Source: Prinia subflava (taxonomy: Eukaryota; Chordata; Aves; Passeriformes; Cisticolidae). Taken from it: a stretch of 64,000 nucleotides of DNA. Shown piece by piece: positions 51,946 through 63,179 of this stretch (the stretch's first letter is position 1; every line of letters starts with the position of its first letter). Where the stretch lies: positions 21,466,692 to 21,530,691 of the forward strand of contig NC_086258.1 in the NCBI RefSeq assembly GCF_021018805.1. The letters are read 5' to 3'. The notes beneath the pieces are model-generated. The model ran no database searches, was not told the DNA's origin, and saw only the letters and a list, made by a program, of their open reading frames with translations. A program made the position numbers and the translations under genes.

Positions 51946-54002
51946 GCCCAAGGCCCGTCCAAGCACTGGGCTGGTCACTGCATCAATTGGGCCAGGGAGA
52001 TCTTCTAAGCTCAGGTGTTCTCAGAAGAGCCTTTCCATGGAAAAAAAGCCAGAACTGGTGGAGAAAATAATTAATAAATAGTTTAATAGTCTTGCCCAGA
52101 TTAGTTTGGGTTTTATCTCCTTGGATTCACCTGATGCAAACAGAGGCCTAAAACTCCATCCAAAGCCATTGTGTAAATTTAAGAAACCCCTCCATAAAGT
52201 GCAATTAATTGGAACAAAAAGAAAGAACCCACCAGGTCTCCCTTGATGATCTGACACATAAATTCCTATAAATGAGAGCTGATAGAAGTGGAAAAGGCTG
52301 ACAAGTTGGAAGAATACCCCTGCACTGAGCCAGCCACATCTGTGTGGAAGTGTCACCTCAAGGAGACACCTTTCAAGTTACAAAAAGGTTAAATTTTGAA
52401 GTCCAATCCGCTGATAGATAAAATATTTCTGAACTCTGCATGACTGCAGGAAGAGCTGAGGATTAGCACAGCCTGAAATGAAAAGCCAGCCCATGTGTGG
52501 GTGTGGAGAGGGGGCTGTGCTTGGCACATCCTGGGGATCCTGGAAAGGCTGGAAGAGAAAGGGCTTCAGGAAAGGCTGAAAGCCCGAGGGAATCTTGAGC
52601 TGGACATGCCTGGGATGCTGGATTCAGCATCTGTCGGATACATGGGAATGCCTTGAAGGCTGAAACCAGCACTAACCCTGCTCCCTGTTTAACTGGAGGC
52701 ACATTTCTGAGGGCTGGAGCCTCCCAGGGTGTCCTGGGTTGTCCAGGTGACCCTGGGGCAGCAGCAGAGCAGTCCCTCAGGCCTGAACCCAGAGCAGGTC
52801 CCACCAGGAGCTGCTTGGTGCTTCACAAGCTCCTCCTCAGTCCCATCCTTGGCCAGAACCCCCCTCAGTGACCCTGAACAGGGGAAAGGGCAGAGCTCCA
52901 GAGCCTCCCTCCCACTGGGATGGATCTTCTGGGAGGCACTGGTGGCACTGGCACTCTCCATGGGGACAGAAATTCTCCTTCCCATGAGCTGACCCACGCT
53001 GTCCACACCTTCAGCTCGTATTTTATTTCACTTACAAGATGAGCCAAGAGCTCAACACTGCCTGCAACCCTCATCCTGCTGAGAAGGAACTCATCAGAGG
53101 ATTATGGCAAATAAAGTTCAAGGAAATGAAGGTAACTCATTAAACCAGGATGATTTTTGCTGGCAGCTTGCACCCATCAGATCTCTGCAAAGCTGCACGG
53201 AATTTCAGGAGCCCTGGGCTTCCCAAACTGCTCTGAGACACCTGGGGAGGCTTTCAGGGTCTGGGGGTTGCTGCTTTTCTTCCCAGTCAGTCCCTGTGGG
53301 AACACAGAGCAGGCTGAGGGAGAACATTCCAGTCCAGTGGAAAACAGGGAGGGTCCTGCCTCGGGAACTGCTTCCTTGGCCAGCTGCAAGAAGAGACATC
53401 CCACCTCCAGCTCCTTCTGCAGCGCCCAGCGGGGCCCTGCCTGCTCCCCACAGCGTGGCAGTCGCCAGGTGGCCTTGCTAGGATGGCTCCAAGCTGTCCC
53501 TGCACAGTTTCCCGAGGAAGCTGAACAAAGCAGCTGCCTGCAAGCCAGGAAACCTTCAGCCTTTTCTATTTGTTTTATCTCCTTGAAGGTTTGGAGCTCT
53601 GTGGCAGCCAGGGAACGCAGGTGCTGCAGCAATTAGGGGGGGCAGGACTTCCATGGAGCCATTGAACATCCCAATTATCTGCTCTGACAAAGGCTCAGCT
53701 CTTCCTATCAGAGAGTGATAACTCTGTTCTCTCCATTTCCAGGAGCTCGTTTGTAACCCCAGCCATGGGCTGCTCTTGGCTGACTCCTCTGGGAGATCTG
53801 CCTGTGTCACTTCCAGGTTTCTGATGGTCCAATTACCTCCACCCCTGCCCTTGCCCTGTCCCATCCTATTGATTTATTCCCTGCTGCCCGGGGGGTTTAT
53901 CCTGCCCCTTACATGCAGTGGGACATCCCTGCCTGTAGCAATTCCAGGCACAGAAACGTCTCAAAATCTTGTGCATGCAGGCTCAAACACAGAAATTAAT
54001 AG
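51946..54002. other. Intergenic sequence, no gene seen
   Basis: AT-rich, non-repetitive sequence at 52,060-52,290 may be conserved. The 159-codon plus and 151-codon minus frames over 53,157-53,636 overlap almost fully and neither has a domain. No RNA gene seen. Confidence 0.4.
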
Positions 54003-54475
54003 AATCTAGAATACAGGGTTTGACCTTAGACCCTTAGACCTTGGAAAAGGCTTCCAGATCTGGAGACCATGAGCAAGAACATGGGCTTGTAGCTTAAATA
54101 GAAACATATTAAGCTAAGTAGTAGAAAGTTTTAAAGCTTAAGCAATAAAATAGTTATAAAGGTAATGAGAACTTTTAAGGTGTAGTTCTGTAAGTTTGTG
54201 TGTCATTATTTGATCAGTTAAAAAGGTCTGCATTGAGGCAAGATGTGTGACACAAATTAATTAGGGATTGGTGTGAAAGTAAAAACATTCTTTGTGGCAG
54301 TATTTTATTGGCTAATTAACCTTTAAAACCCCTTGCAGCCTGTGGTCTTGGGACCACTGGTCACAAACTCCTGGTGAATGCAGTGAAGACGCTCCCACCT
54401 TTCTTGAGCCTGAGGAAATAAATCATGTTTTAAGACATCCCCCAGTGGTCACATCTCTCTTAAAATCCCAATCCT
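54003..54475 (+). mobile_element. Probable solo LTR, AT-rich
   Basis: An AT-rich stretch opens near 'aatctagaatacagggtttg' and resembles the start of the element at 14,830. It ends with the polyadenylation signal AATAAA at 54,417 followed by a short U5-like section ('catcccccagtggtcacatc'). Boundaries are approximate and no target-site duplication was found. Confidence 0.45.
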
Positions 54476-54599
54476 TGCCCGCTGCAAAGCCAAGACTGTG
54501 AAAACAGGAGAAGTCTGAAAGGAGGTATGGAATTGTATCAATCCCACAGAAAGAGAGAGATTAAATCCCAGCTTTGTGAGCACTTTTTGGAAATGTTCC

Positions 54600-54905
54600 A
54601 TGCAACAGAGAGAGTCGAGGGCCAGGACAGACAGGACAAGAGGGAATGGCTTCAAACTGACAGAGAACAGGTTTAGGTTGGAATATTGGGCAGGAATTCC
54701 TCCCTGTGAGGTGGGCACACCCTGGCATGGGGTGCCCAGAGCAGCTGTGGCTGCCCCTGGATCCCTGGCAGTGCCCACTGGACAGGGCTTGGAGCAGTCT
54801 GGGCAGTGGGAGGTGTCCCTGCCATGGCAGGGCTGGCACTGGGTGGATTGGATTTAAGGTCTCTTCCAAACCCAAACCAATCTGGGATTCTGGGATTCAA
54901 TACCA
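54600..54905 (+). mobile_element. CR1 LINE 3' fragment
   Basis: 'gggaatggcttcaaactgac', 'ggaattcctccctgtgaggt', 'ctggatccctggcagtgccc', 'gtgggaggtgtccctgcc' and 'tttaaggtctcttccaaacc' followed by 'ctgggattctgggattc'. About 300 bp. Confidence 0.92.
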
Positions 54906-57900
54906 GCCTCAAAGATGCCTCAGGAAGGAAAGAAGTGAGCATTGCTTTCCTTGGCTTTTCATTTTGTTTTGTTCATAAACTTCACATTCCCACAATTTCA
55001 TTCTCATTATACACACCTGCTTCTACACCTGCTGATCCCTTCTGGTAACAGAGGCATCTCTCAGTTTATAAAAATGCCAGTTCAATACATTTCTGCAAAA
55101 TATGATGGGACTGGAATTGAATCTCCTGTTTGTTTGGGTTCCCGTTTCATTACCAAGCCACTTGGCAAAACTGAACACATTTATTTTATACATTTAGTGT
55201 CACCACACCTCCATTTACCTTCCTCCTTCCAAATGGGGCGTGAGATGACTATTTAGCTATTTCCCAGGTGGATTCAGCTCTTTCTGGTGGGTCCTGGGGC
55301 AGGAATTGAACATCTTCAGCTGTTCTGTGAGGGAAGAGGGGGATGCAGGGGGCAGTGCTGGGGTGGGGCTGTCCCTGCTCTAGGACAGGAGGTGTCACTG
55401 CCACGGCAGGGCAAGGGTGGGCTTTGTTTCCAGCACAGTTCTCTCTGGTGTCATCTTGGACACAACAAACATGGCAGGAAAGAGAGGAGAAGGAGGGAAT
55501 GGGAGGAGGAGGAAGTTTTAGATGATGCCAGGAGCGGGACAGACCAATTGTGGATATTTGGACAGAGCCTTGGAGCTGATTTGCAGAGTTCCTTCCTCAC
55601 ACCTCCTACCTGTTCCCTTCTGCAGGAGCATGGGAGTGTCCAGTGGACACATCCAGAGGTAGAACTTCCACAGACCTGCCCAAACACCCAGAACTGGGTT
55701 GTACAAATATACAACATCCTGGGTTGTATTTCTTCAGACTGGCACAATCCCCCCTTGCCTCCAGGGCTGTTCAAACCCTCCAGAAGCATTTCCAGGGAGC
55801 TGCTGCAGGACTTGGAGAGAGAAACTCACCTTCTCTCACTGTGATGAGTCACAGAGATGCAGGGAGCTCCTGGGGGCTGGGAATCCATGGGAACAGCTAA
55901 TTTCCAAAGGACCAAGCCCAGGTGTTGTGTACAAGAAGCAATTCCTTCTCCTGTGCTGACTCATTTCCCGGGGTGAGCGGCACAAGGGCCAGAAAAGCCC
56001 TGCCTGCGTTGTTAGGTCAGTCCCAAATTGATGATTTCCTTTTCCAGCTGACACTTGCTGTGAACACCTGGAGCTGCCAGAGGGCCTGCCAGGCTGACTG
56101 CCAGGAAACTCAGGCACTGCCCAGTGCTCCCATTAGACCCTGCCCAAAAGGAGCAGCTCAGGAGCAATCAGACAGAACTTCCTGCAAGGACCCAGCACGG
56201 ACAGCGACAGCTCCCCTGGATCTGCTCAGCACTGCAGGAGCCCTGGAGACTCTGGATGCTGCTGCTGATTAGCCTTTCATTTGTGATGCTCTAATTAAGG
56301 ACGAACGTGGGGAATTCCTAACAATGCCACAGTTCTGTAGACACAGAGATGTGAGAATCTGCGTAGCATGGAGGGCAAAAAACTCCTCTGCCAGTGCCAG
56401 GGGAGTTGTAGCCCAGCCAAGGAACAGTCCAGGCTGGTTCCTTCTGGGCAGAAAGGGGAGCTGCTGCTGCTGGAGGATGAACTCAGCTTTGGGTGTTTTC
56501 CTGCACTGAGCAGGCACTGCTGCCTCGGGTGAGTCTGGCTGTGGGCTCTGAGCCAGGACCACTCTCCTGCCTGGGATGAAACCCCAGAATCCTGGAGTGC
56601 CACACAGGGTAGGTGTTCTCTTGGTGAAGGGGGTCACTGATGAAACACAGTTCTGGAATGGGCTGAAGCCCTGTCCCTCTGGAGCCTCACTCAGGGATCC
56701 AGACTGAGGGGAGCTGGTTCCTCTCCTCTGCCCACACACCCTGGCCAGGAGGAATCCACCCAGGAGCTCATCCACAGCCTTGGAGCAGGGATGTGTTTGC
56801 CCCAGTGAGATTTTACAGTTGATTTTTTTTAAGCATTCAGCTCCCTGTAAGTAGTGTCTGTTGATTTCTCATGAATAATGATTAGTCTATAACTCCAATC
56901 AGTCCTTAAGATCCTGCACCTCATCAGGAAGTTAATTACACTTAGTTAGCAATTGCAACAAAAGACGTGCTTCTTGTTGACTCTGCTCCAGATCCTCACT
57001 TCTCCTCCTGACAGGTCTTGTCTCATCTCCCAGGGAGGCATCTTGGCCTCCATTTATTTACAAGGCTGTCTTTATTTCAGAGAAATTCTAAAGTGACCTG
57101 ACAGGGAGAAATCTGAGAAATTATGAGGGAGACCTGGCCAATGGCAAGAAAACAAGCTTAGATTTCCAGTAATAAGTGTCAGCTCGAGCAAGGAGATGTC
57201 AGATCAGCTCATCAGAGTGCATGAAAGCCTTCTCCCCTCCCAGCCTGGCTGCATCCCCCAGTTCCTCCAGGATTGGTTATGGAATTGCTTTTGATTTTCC
57301 CTGATTTGTAGGTGCAGGTTCCTGAGCCAGCTCCCTGCTCCCTCCTGGATCCCTCCTGGCTCCAGGAGCATCAGCAACCTCTGCATCAGCTGCTCCAGGC
57401 CCTTTCCCAGCTCCTTTCCATGCCCTGAGTGTGCCTGGAGGTCTCCAAGCACTGGGGACAAACCTTGGCCACCACCTCCATCCCTGCCACGTGTCACATA
57501 CATTTATTAGACAGAAATGTGTCACATTTATTCCTGAGGAGCTTCTGCCACTGTGCTCTCTCTCCAAGCCAACAGCTTAGAAGGAAAGGTTCCTCTCAAT
57601 CCCTTTTATTCTTGTTTATTCCTGTTTATTCTATGCCCTTTGCAGGTTTGAGTCACTGATGCCCTGTAGAGGTGATTCCCTGCCTTGCCCTTTAGAGGTT
57701 TCTCACCAACATGACTCACATTTCTCCAGCAAATCTGCATTTTTGGCATTCCCAAGGGGCTGCTGATGTGCTACAGGTCTCTGTTTTCCTGTCTGGAATT
57801 CTGCTAGAGAGCTCTGAGGGTGATTTCTAGCTACCAACACTGTAGTGATTTTTCTCTTGAACTAAGGATTATTCTCCACAGAATCTCCATCTTTAAGTGT

Positions 57901-58681
57901 CCTGTGGCTCCTGTAGCCTGTGGCTTTCAGCTCTTTGTGTTGCTAATGCTGATCTTTGTTTTATTTGCATCTCATGTGCTACCACAAGAAATGCTTTGTC
58001 TTCACCTGCCTGGTGACAAAGAAGAGCAGACAAAAATCAGATAAAGCCTCCCTTGGTGCTTCTGAGCACTGGAGCTGTCACAGAGGGCTTAAAGATGCCC
58101 TGGCACTGGGGAAGGGTGTGCTCTGAAATGTGTGGAGTGCTCTTTTCCTTCAGGATTTTGATTTTCTATCCATATTTTTATCCATATTCCTGTTATACTT
58201 ATTACAGATCCCAAATTATATTTGCTTTAAAGCCATCTAGCCTTCCCTGGGGTTGTCCCTAAATAAGACCTGGATTCGATGGCCTGATTCTGGTTTTTAG
58301 TGGGAAAGGAGAAGACTCATTTTGCTGAAGGTTTTACAGCCCATCCTCTCCAGGATGAAGATTTATGGCAAATTTCCATGGAGACTTTTAGTGCCTCTCG
58401 GTCTGCATGACATCCACGGGTAAACTGGCCAGGAGAGCTGGGATGGAACCAGCAGAGAAGTGGTCAAATGAGGGAAATCTGCATTGCAGGCCAGGAGCTG
58501 AGGATCCTCAGAGGATTTGGGGTTTTGCTTACACAGGGGTGGTGTTTAATGTGCCTTTAGGTGGTTGCAGTGAAGAACTGCAGGGCGTGGCCAAGCTGAG
58601 GAGCAATCCCTGTCCTGCTGTGGGGCTGGAGTGCTGCAGGGGGGCCCCTGCATGGAGAGGAGCCCTGGGGCCAGCAGAGCT
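54906..58681. other. Intergenic sequence with a candidate conserved block
   Basis: No exon is supported. The 185-codon plus frame at 55,287-55,844 and the 168-codon minus frame at 56,269-56,775 have no domain. The part 56,815-57,180 is AT-rich and non-repetitive, with 'catgaataatgattagtc' and 'gttaattacacttagttagc', and may be a conserved enhancer-type element. No RNA gene recognised. Confidence 0.4.
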
Positions 58682-59085
58682 GAGGTGGCTTCGGGGACAC
58701 CTCTCTGTCCTCTGAGGTGGCTTTGGGGACACCGCTCTGTCATTAAGGTTGCTTTGGGGACATCTCTCTGTCCTCTGAGGTGACTTTGGGGACACATCTT
58801 TGTCCTGTGAGGTGGCTTTGGGACATCTCCCTGTGCTGTGAGGTGGTTTTGGGACATGTCTCTGTCCTTAAGGTGGGTTTGGGAATATCTCTCTGTCCTC
58901 TGAGGTGGCTTTGGGACATCTCCCTGTCCTGTGAGGTGGCTTTGGGACACCTCTCTGTCCTTAAAGTGGCTTTGGGGACACCTCTCTGTCCTTAAAGTGG
59001 TTTTGGGGACACCTCCCTGTCCTGTGAGGTGGCTTTGGGGACACGTCCCTGTCCTGTGAGGTGGCTTTGGGACACTTGCAGTGGC
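58682..59085. repeat. Minisatellite, 31-32-bp unit, about a dozen copies
   Basis: Units of the form 'gaggtggctttggggacac' plus 'ctctctgtcctct' start at 58,682, 58,714, 58,746 and 58,778 and continue to about 59,085, with variants 'ttaaagtggctttgg' and 'tgtgaggtggctttgg'. Read on the minus strand the frames give repeating Pro/Gln/Arg-rich peptides, which are not genes. Confidence 0.95.
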
Positions 59086-60289
59086 TTTGGTGTCTGTGTC
59101 ATTGCTCAGCCTGGGCTGGGCACAGGGCAGAGCTGCCTGAGGCTGTTTGCAACTGTGGCTGAACCTTTTCTGTGCTCCCTGGCCCTAAACCCCTCGGTGT
59201 GCCCTGGGAGGGTGAGCTGGCTCACAGCCCTGCACTCTGCACTGCCTCTCCTCCCTCAGCCTTCCCCTCCCACTGATCACATCACCCCAGCAGCCTTTTT
59301 TGGGAAGTGCCACCACCAAACCCCCTCAGCCCCCAGCCCCTGCAGCCCCCTGCCCTCCCCAGAGCCTTTGGGGTTTTTACCTGGCTTTTCCTGGGCCTGG
59401 CTCTGGGGCCAAACTCAGCTGTTCCTCCCTCCCAGCCTCCTCCTTCTGTTTGTTTATAAAAATCCTCCATGGCTTCCACATTCATTAGCAGCTTGCCATC
59501 TGCTGTCTTAATAAAGTAATAAATGAGTGTCGTGGTGAGTTTCTTGACGGGCTTGAAAGCTTCATTTGCATAAGTATTTCCATCCATCCCCTGAAATTCT
59601 GCTCCTTTCATCTGCAATGTGTCCTGACTCTTTCTGTTCCTGGAGTTCTCTTCCAAAACGCTGCTAACACTGGGCCAGGTGTTTATAAAAATAAAAAAAG
59701 CCATTGCAGGGTCCCAGCTTGGTGTGTCCTCGATGACTTTCAGAGCAGAGCTGCTGCTTTCAGAGTATTGTTCTTGTTAAAGCAACAAGAGGCTTCTTCC
59801 CACCACCCCTGCACCTTCCCTGGGGCTCAACCACAGCAGGGCTGGCTTTGGTCAAAGCAGAGCAGGGGTTGTTCACTGGGTGTTGCTGATCTGAGGTCAG
59901 GTATGGGGGGGAAAAAGCCCATTTTAGGTGCTGTCATTCCTTCCCCCGGGTGGATTCATGGAGCAGGGAGGGGTGATGCAGTCTCACAGCACCTCTGAGG
60001 GAGCTCAAGGCATCAGCAGAGGGTGCAGGACTGTTCCCTGCTGGTTCTCTCTCTGCTCATCGATCATTCCTCACTCATGGCAGGAGAGGCTCTGGCTGTG
60101 GGGGGGCTGCAGGGTTTGGACATCCAGCACAGGGCTCCTCCCTGCCTGCCCTGGGACAGGAATGTGTTTCTGCAGGCAGCTTTACCCTCAGGTGTGTGAG
60201 GGATGGGTGGGAATCAACTGCAGCTTGAGAATATTCACAAATTCAGGCTAAAGGAGCCACACAGGGCAGGGTCCCTCCCTGCACTCCCA
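59086..60289. other. Intergenic sequence with a candidate conserved block
   Basis: The part 59,445-59,710 is AT-rich and non-repetitive with a perfect POU octamer ATTTGCAT at 59,564-59,571. A minus-strand reading of 140 codons covers it (59,282-59,704), but the C-terminal half falls in GC-rich low-complexity sequence and I recognise no family. I see no paired splice sites. Enhancer-type conservation is more likely than coding. Confidence 0.4.
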
Positions 60290-60900
60290 TTTTGAAGGCT
60301 GTTTTCATGGAATCTCCTGAGCTGGGAGGGACCCACAGGGATCACCAGTGCAGCTCCTGGCCCTGCACAGACACCCCAAAAATCCCCAGCAAATCCCCAC
60401 CCTGGGCATCCCTGGCAGTGCTGTCCAAAGGCTCCTGGAGCTCTGGGACTGTGCCCATTCCCCGGGGAGCCTGGGCAGTGCCAGCACCCTCTGAGGGAAG
60501 AACCTTTCCCCAAAATCCACCCTAATCCTGCCCTGACACCACTTCAGGCCATTCCTTAGGTTTGTCCCTGTCACACTGAGTAGAGCTCAGAACCTGTCCC
60601 TGCTCTTCCCCTCACCAGAAGTTATGGCAGGGATGAGTCTCCCCTCAGCCCTCCCTGTCTCCAGCAGGAAAAGGATTTGTTTTGTGTCCCTGCTGTGTGC
60701 AGAGCTGAGTGACCCTGAGTGTGAGCTCAGAGCTGCACCCTGGGCAGCACAGAGTCTGAAATACAGGGAAGAGAAAACTGAAGGCATCAATCCCCCACCC
60801 TGCCCCTGCTCTTCCCCTCAGTTGTGACAGGGATGAGTCTCCCCTCAGCCTCCTCTGCTCCAGCTGAACAGACCAAGAGCCTTCAGCAGCTCCTCGGAAG
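60290..60900 (-). mobile_element. CR1 LINE fragment, minus orientation, with an internal duplication
   Basis: The complement of CR1: 'catggaatctcctgagctgg', 'ccacagggatcaccagtgca', 'cacccaaaaatcc'-like text, 'cctggagctctgggactgtg' and 'cttcaggccattccttaggt', ending with 'cctctgctccagctgaacag'. The phrase 'gcagggatgagtctcccctcagcc' type occurs twice, at about 60,628 and 60,829, about 200 bp apart, so a segment was duplicated or inserted. Confidence 0.85.
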
Positions 60901-62714
60901 GTTTTCCCTCTAAAAAAGGGCTTTATTCCCTCCTTTTGGGGAGGCTTTTCCAACAGAAGTGCCACCACACCCTGTCTCTGCTCCTGCCAGCCCTGCCCTG
61001 GCTGTCCCCAGGGTTTGTGGCCCCTGCTCCCCCTTGTTTGATGAATTTGGGAGGTGTGAGTGGGCAGCATCTTCCTCGGGTCACCAGCAGGACCAGAGCA
61101 TCCTCTGCATCTCCCTCGGAGTCTGCATCCATCAGAGGGGCTCGGTGTCAAGCTCAGAGGGATGGGAATGGCCTGGGGTCACCAGGAGCTCCTGATCCCA
61201 CTCTTCAGGTGCACCCATCAATGCCAAACAGGGATTAAAAACCATCCCCATGACCTGGGAGTCGATCAGAGGGTAAAATCCAGCCTTCAGATAGTTCAGG
61301 GACTTGGCCGCAGAAGACATGTGTGACATTAACCCCCCAAAAAGGCTGTGCTGTCTGTGGTGGCTGTCCCAGAGCAGGCAGCTCCAGGTAGGGCTGAAAG
61401 CAGAATGTGAGACCAGCAGCTGGGTGGGGTTTTGCTTTGGTTTTGTGGCTTTCTTTTTTTTTTATTTTCCCCCTGACAAATAGTGCATGCGCTTAAAAAA
61501 TGCAGTTTCAGAGATTTCTGTGAGTCAGTAAATAATTTCAGCTGAGAAAAAAAAAAATAAAAAGAAAGTAAAAGAGAGAGTTAAAAGCCCAAGATAAAGG
61601 AAGGTGGAGAATTAAGGTTCTGTTTAGTTTCTGACACTTTCCTGTTCTGGACAGGGCTTCAGGCTTCTCTCAGGGAAGCACATTGAGCATTTCCCCTTTT
61701 CCTCCTGCACATCCAGCACCTGGCAAGGAAATGTGGGACTGCCAGGATGGGCCACACACAGAGCAGGGATTCCCTGACAGCAGAGAGTGCCCGGACCCCA
61801 GTTCATTCCCAGAGGCTCCAAAGCCAACATTTTCCTCTTCTGAACATCCAGGGCACGGGATTAGAAATGCCAGCTCTGCTTTCCCATCCATTAAGTGCTG
61901 GGCTCTGGGAGAGCTGACAAATCACAGGGGCTTGCAGTGCACACGGATTTCTGCTGCTTCTGCAGACTCCAGTAGGATAAACAAGGACATTTTTCATCCA
62001 CTTTGAGAGCACTGAAAGCAACTTTTGATTTTAATTTGAGCTGGGATTTTTCCCTGTAACACAACCTTTGACTCCTACAGCTCTGGTTCTGCCTGGAAGG
62101 GCTCTGAAAAGCTCCATTCAAAACATTCATCCCAGCACATTTTGAATTCCCAAATGTGCCAGGTTGAAAGGTGATGTGGCAAGGAGATAAATGTACTTTA
62201 AAGACTCCCCTTTTTCCAGGGTTTCGGGCAGCTGCACCTTCGAACCCTCTCAGTTCCAAACCACAAGTCAGAGGCATCTCTGCATTAGTGCCGGATTGGA
62301 ACTGGAAGATTTAATAGAATTGACAGGATTTAATAGAATTCCCCATCACCTCGGGCAAGAACAACTGAGACATCTCAGATATTTGAAAACAATTAATGCC
62401 CCTGACTGCGGACAGGCTGCTAAAAAGAACAGGGCTGCAATGTTTCACTGCAAGGAGCACCCGTGCAGCCTCCTCCCACTCCAGAGGCACTGGCACAGGG
62501 ACCCAGGGCCCAAATCAACCTGCAATCAGCATTTCTTCCCTCTTTTCCTTGATGAAAGTGCCATGGTTTTGTCCAGCCTGCATAGCTGGCACTTTGCAGC
62601 AGCGAGGGAAAAATCTTGGAAGGCAGAAAGAGGCGGTAAAAAAGGTAAAATGATGAAGGAACAATAAAAAATAGAATTCAGAGTTGTCTTTAGGGAGAGG
62701 AGTGGGCTGTCCTT
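60901..62714. other. Intergenic sequence, no gene seen
   Basis: Mixed unique sequence, AT-rich at 61,440-61,620 (poly-T and poly-A rich). The 158-codon plus frame at 62,191-62,667 has no domain. A direct repeat of 'gatttaatagaattgacagg' type lies at about 62,309-62,340. Confidence 0.4.
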
Positions 62715-62942
62715 CTATTCCCAGAATCACGGGATCTCCTGATGTAAAGGACCAAAGGGATCATCACTGCAGCTCCTGTCCCTGCCCAGACCCCCCAACA
62801 ACCCCACCCTGGGCACCCCTGGCAGAGCTGTCCAAGCACTCCTGGAGCTCTGGGGCTGTGCCCATTCCCTGGGGAGCCTGGGCAGTGCCAGCACCCTCTG
62901 GGGGAAGAACCTTTCCCTGAAATCCAACATAAACCTCCTGGC
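62715..62942 (-). mobile_element. CR1 LINE fragment, minus orientation
   Basis: Closely similar to the first half of the 60,290 copy: 'cacgggatctcctgatgtaa', 'gggatcatcactgcagctcc', 'cctggagctctggggctgtg', 'ctggggagcctgggcagtgc' and 'aagaacctttccctgaaatc', ending at 'cataaacctcctggc', where it is interrupted. Confidence 0.9.
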
Positions 62943-63179
62943 TGTAACTGGACAATGAAACCCCAATATGCAAATGGACCAAAACTTATCAAAGTGTGAG
63001 ACCTTGTCACCATTTGTCCATTTTGTGTCCACTTTGTGACCATTTTGGCTCCACCTTGGGTGTAGCCCTGGCCAGGCTCTTGTCCTGCCCAAGGTGTACC
63101 CTAAAGGCCTTCCCATAAATCTCTACTTTATTCTCTTAGCTCTGTCCAGTCTCTGTTCCAGCTCAGCCTTCCCAAGGCA
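62943..63179 (+). mobile_element. Possible LTR inserted in the CR1
   Basis: CR1 similarity stops at 62,942 and a TGTAACTGGACAATG start follows. The layout suggests an LTR: repeated 'ccatttgtccattttgtg' and 'gtgaccattttgg' motifs, a TATA-like CATAAATC near 63,113, and 'ctttattctcttag'. A CA end could be at 63,179. I could not find a target-site duplication, and the CR1 does not obviously resume. Confidence 0.35.
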
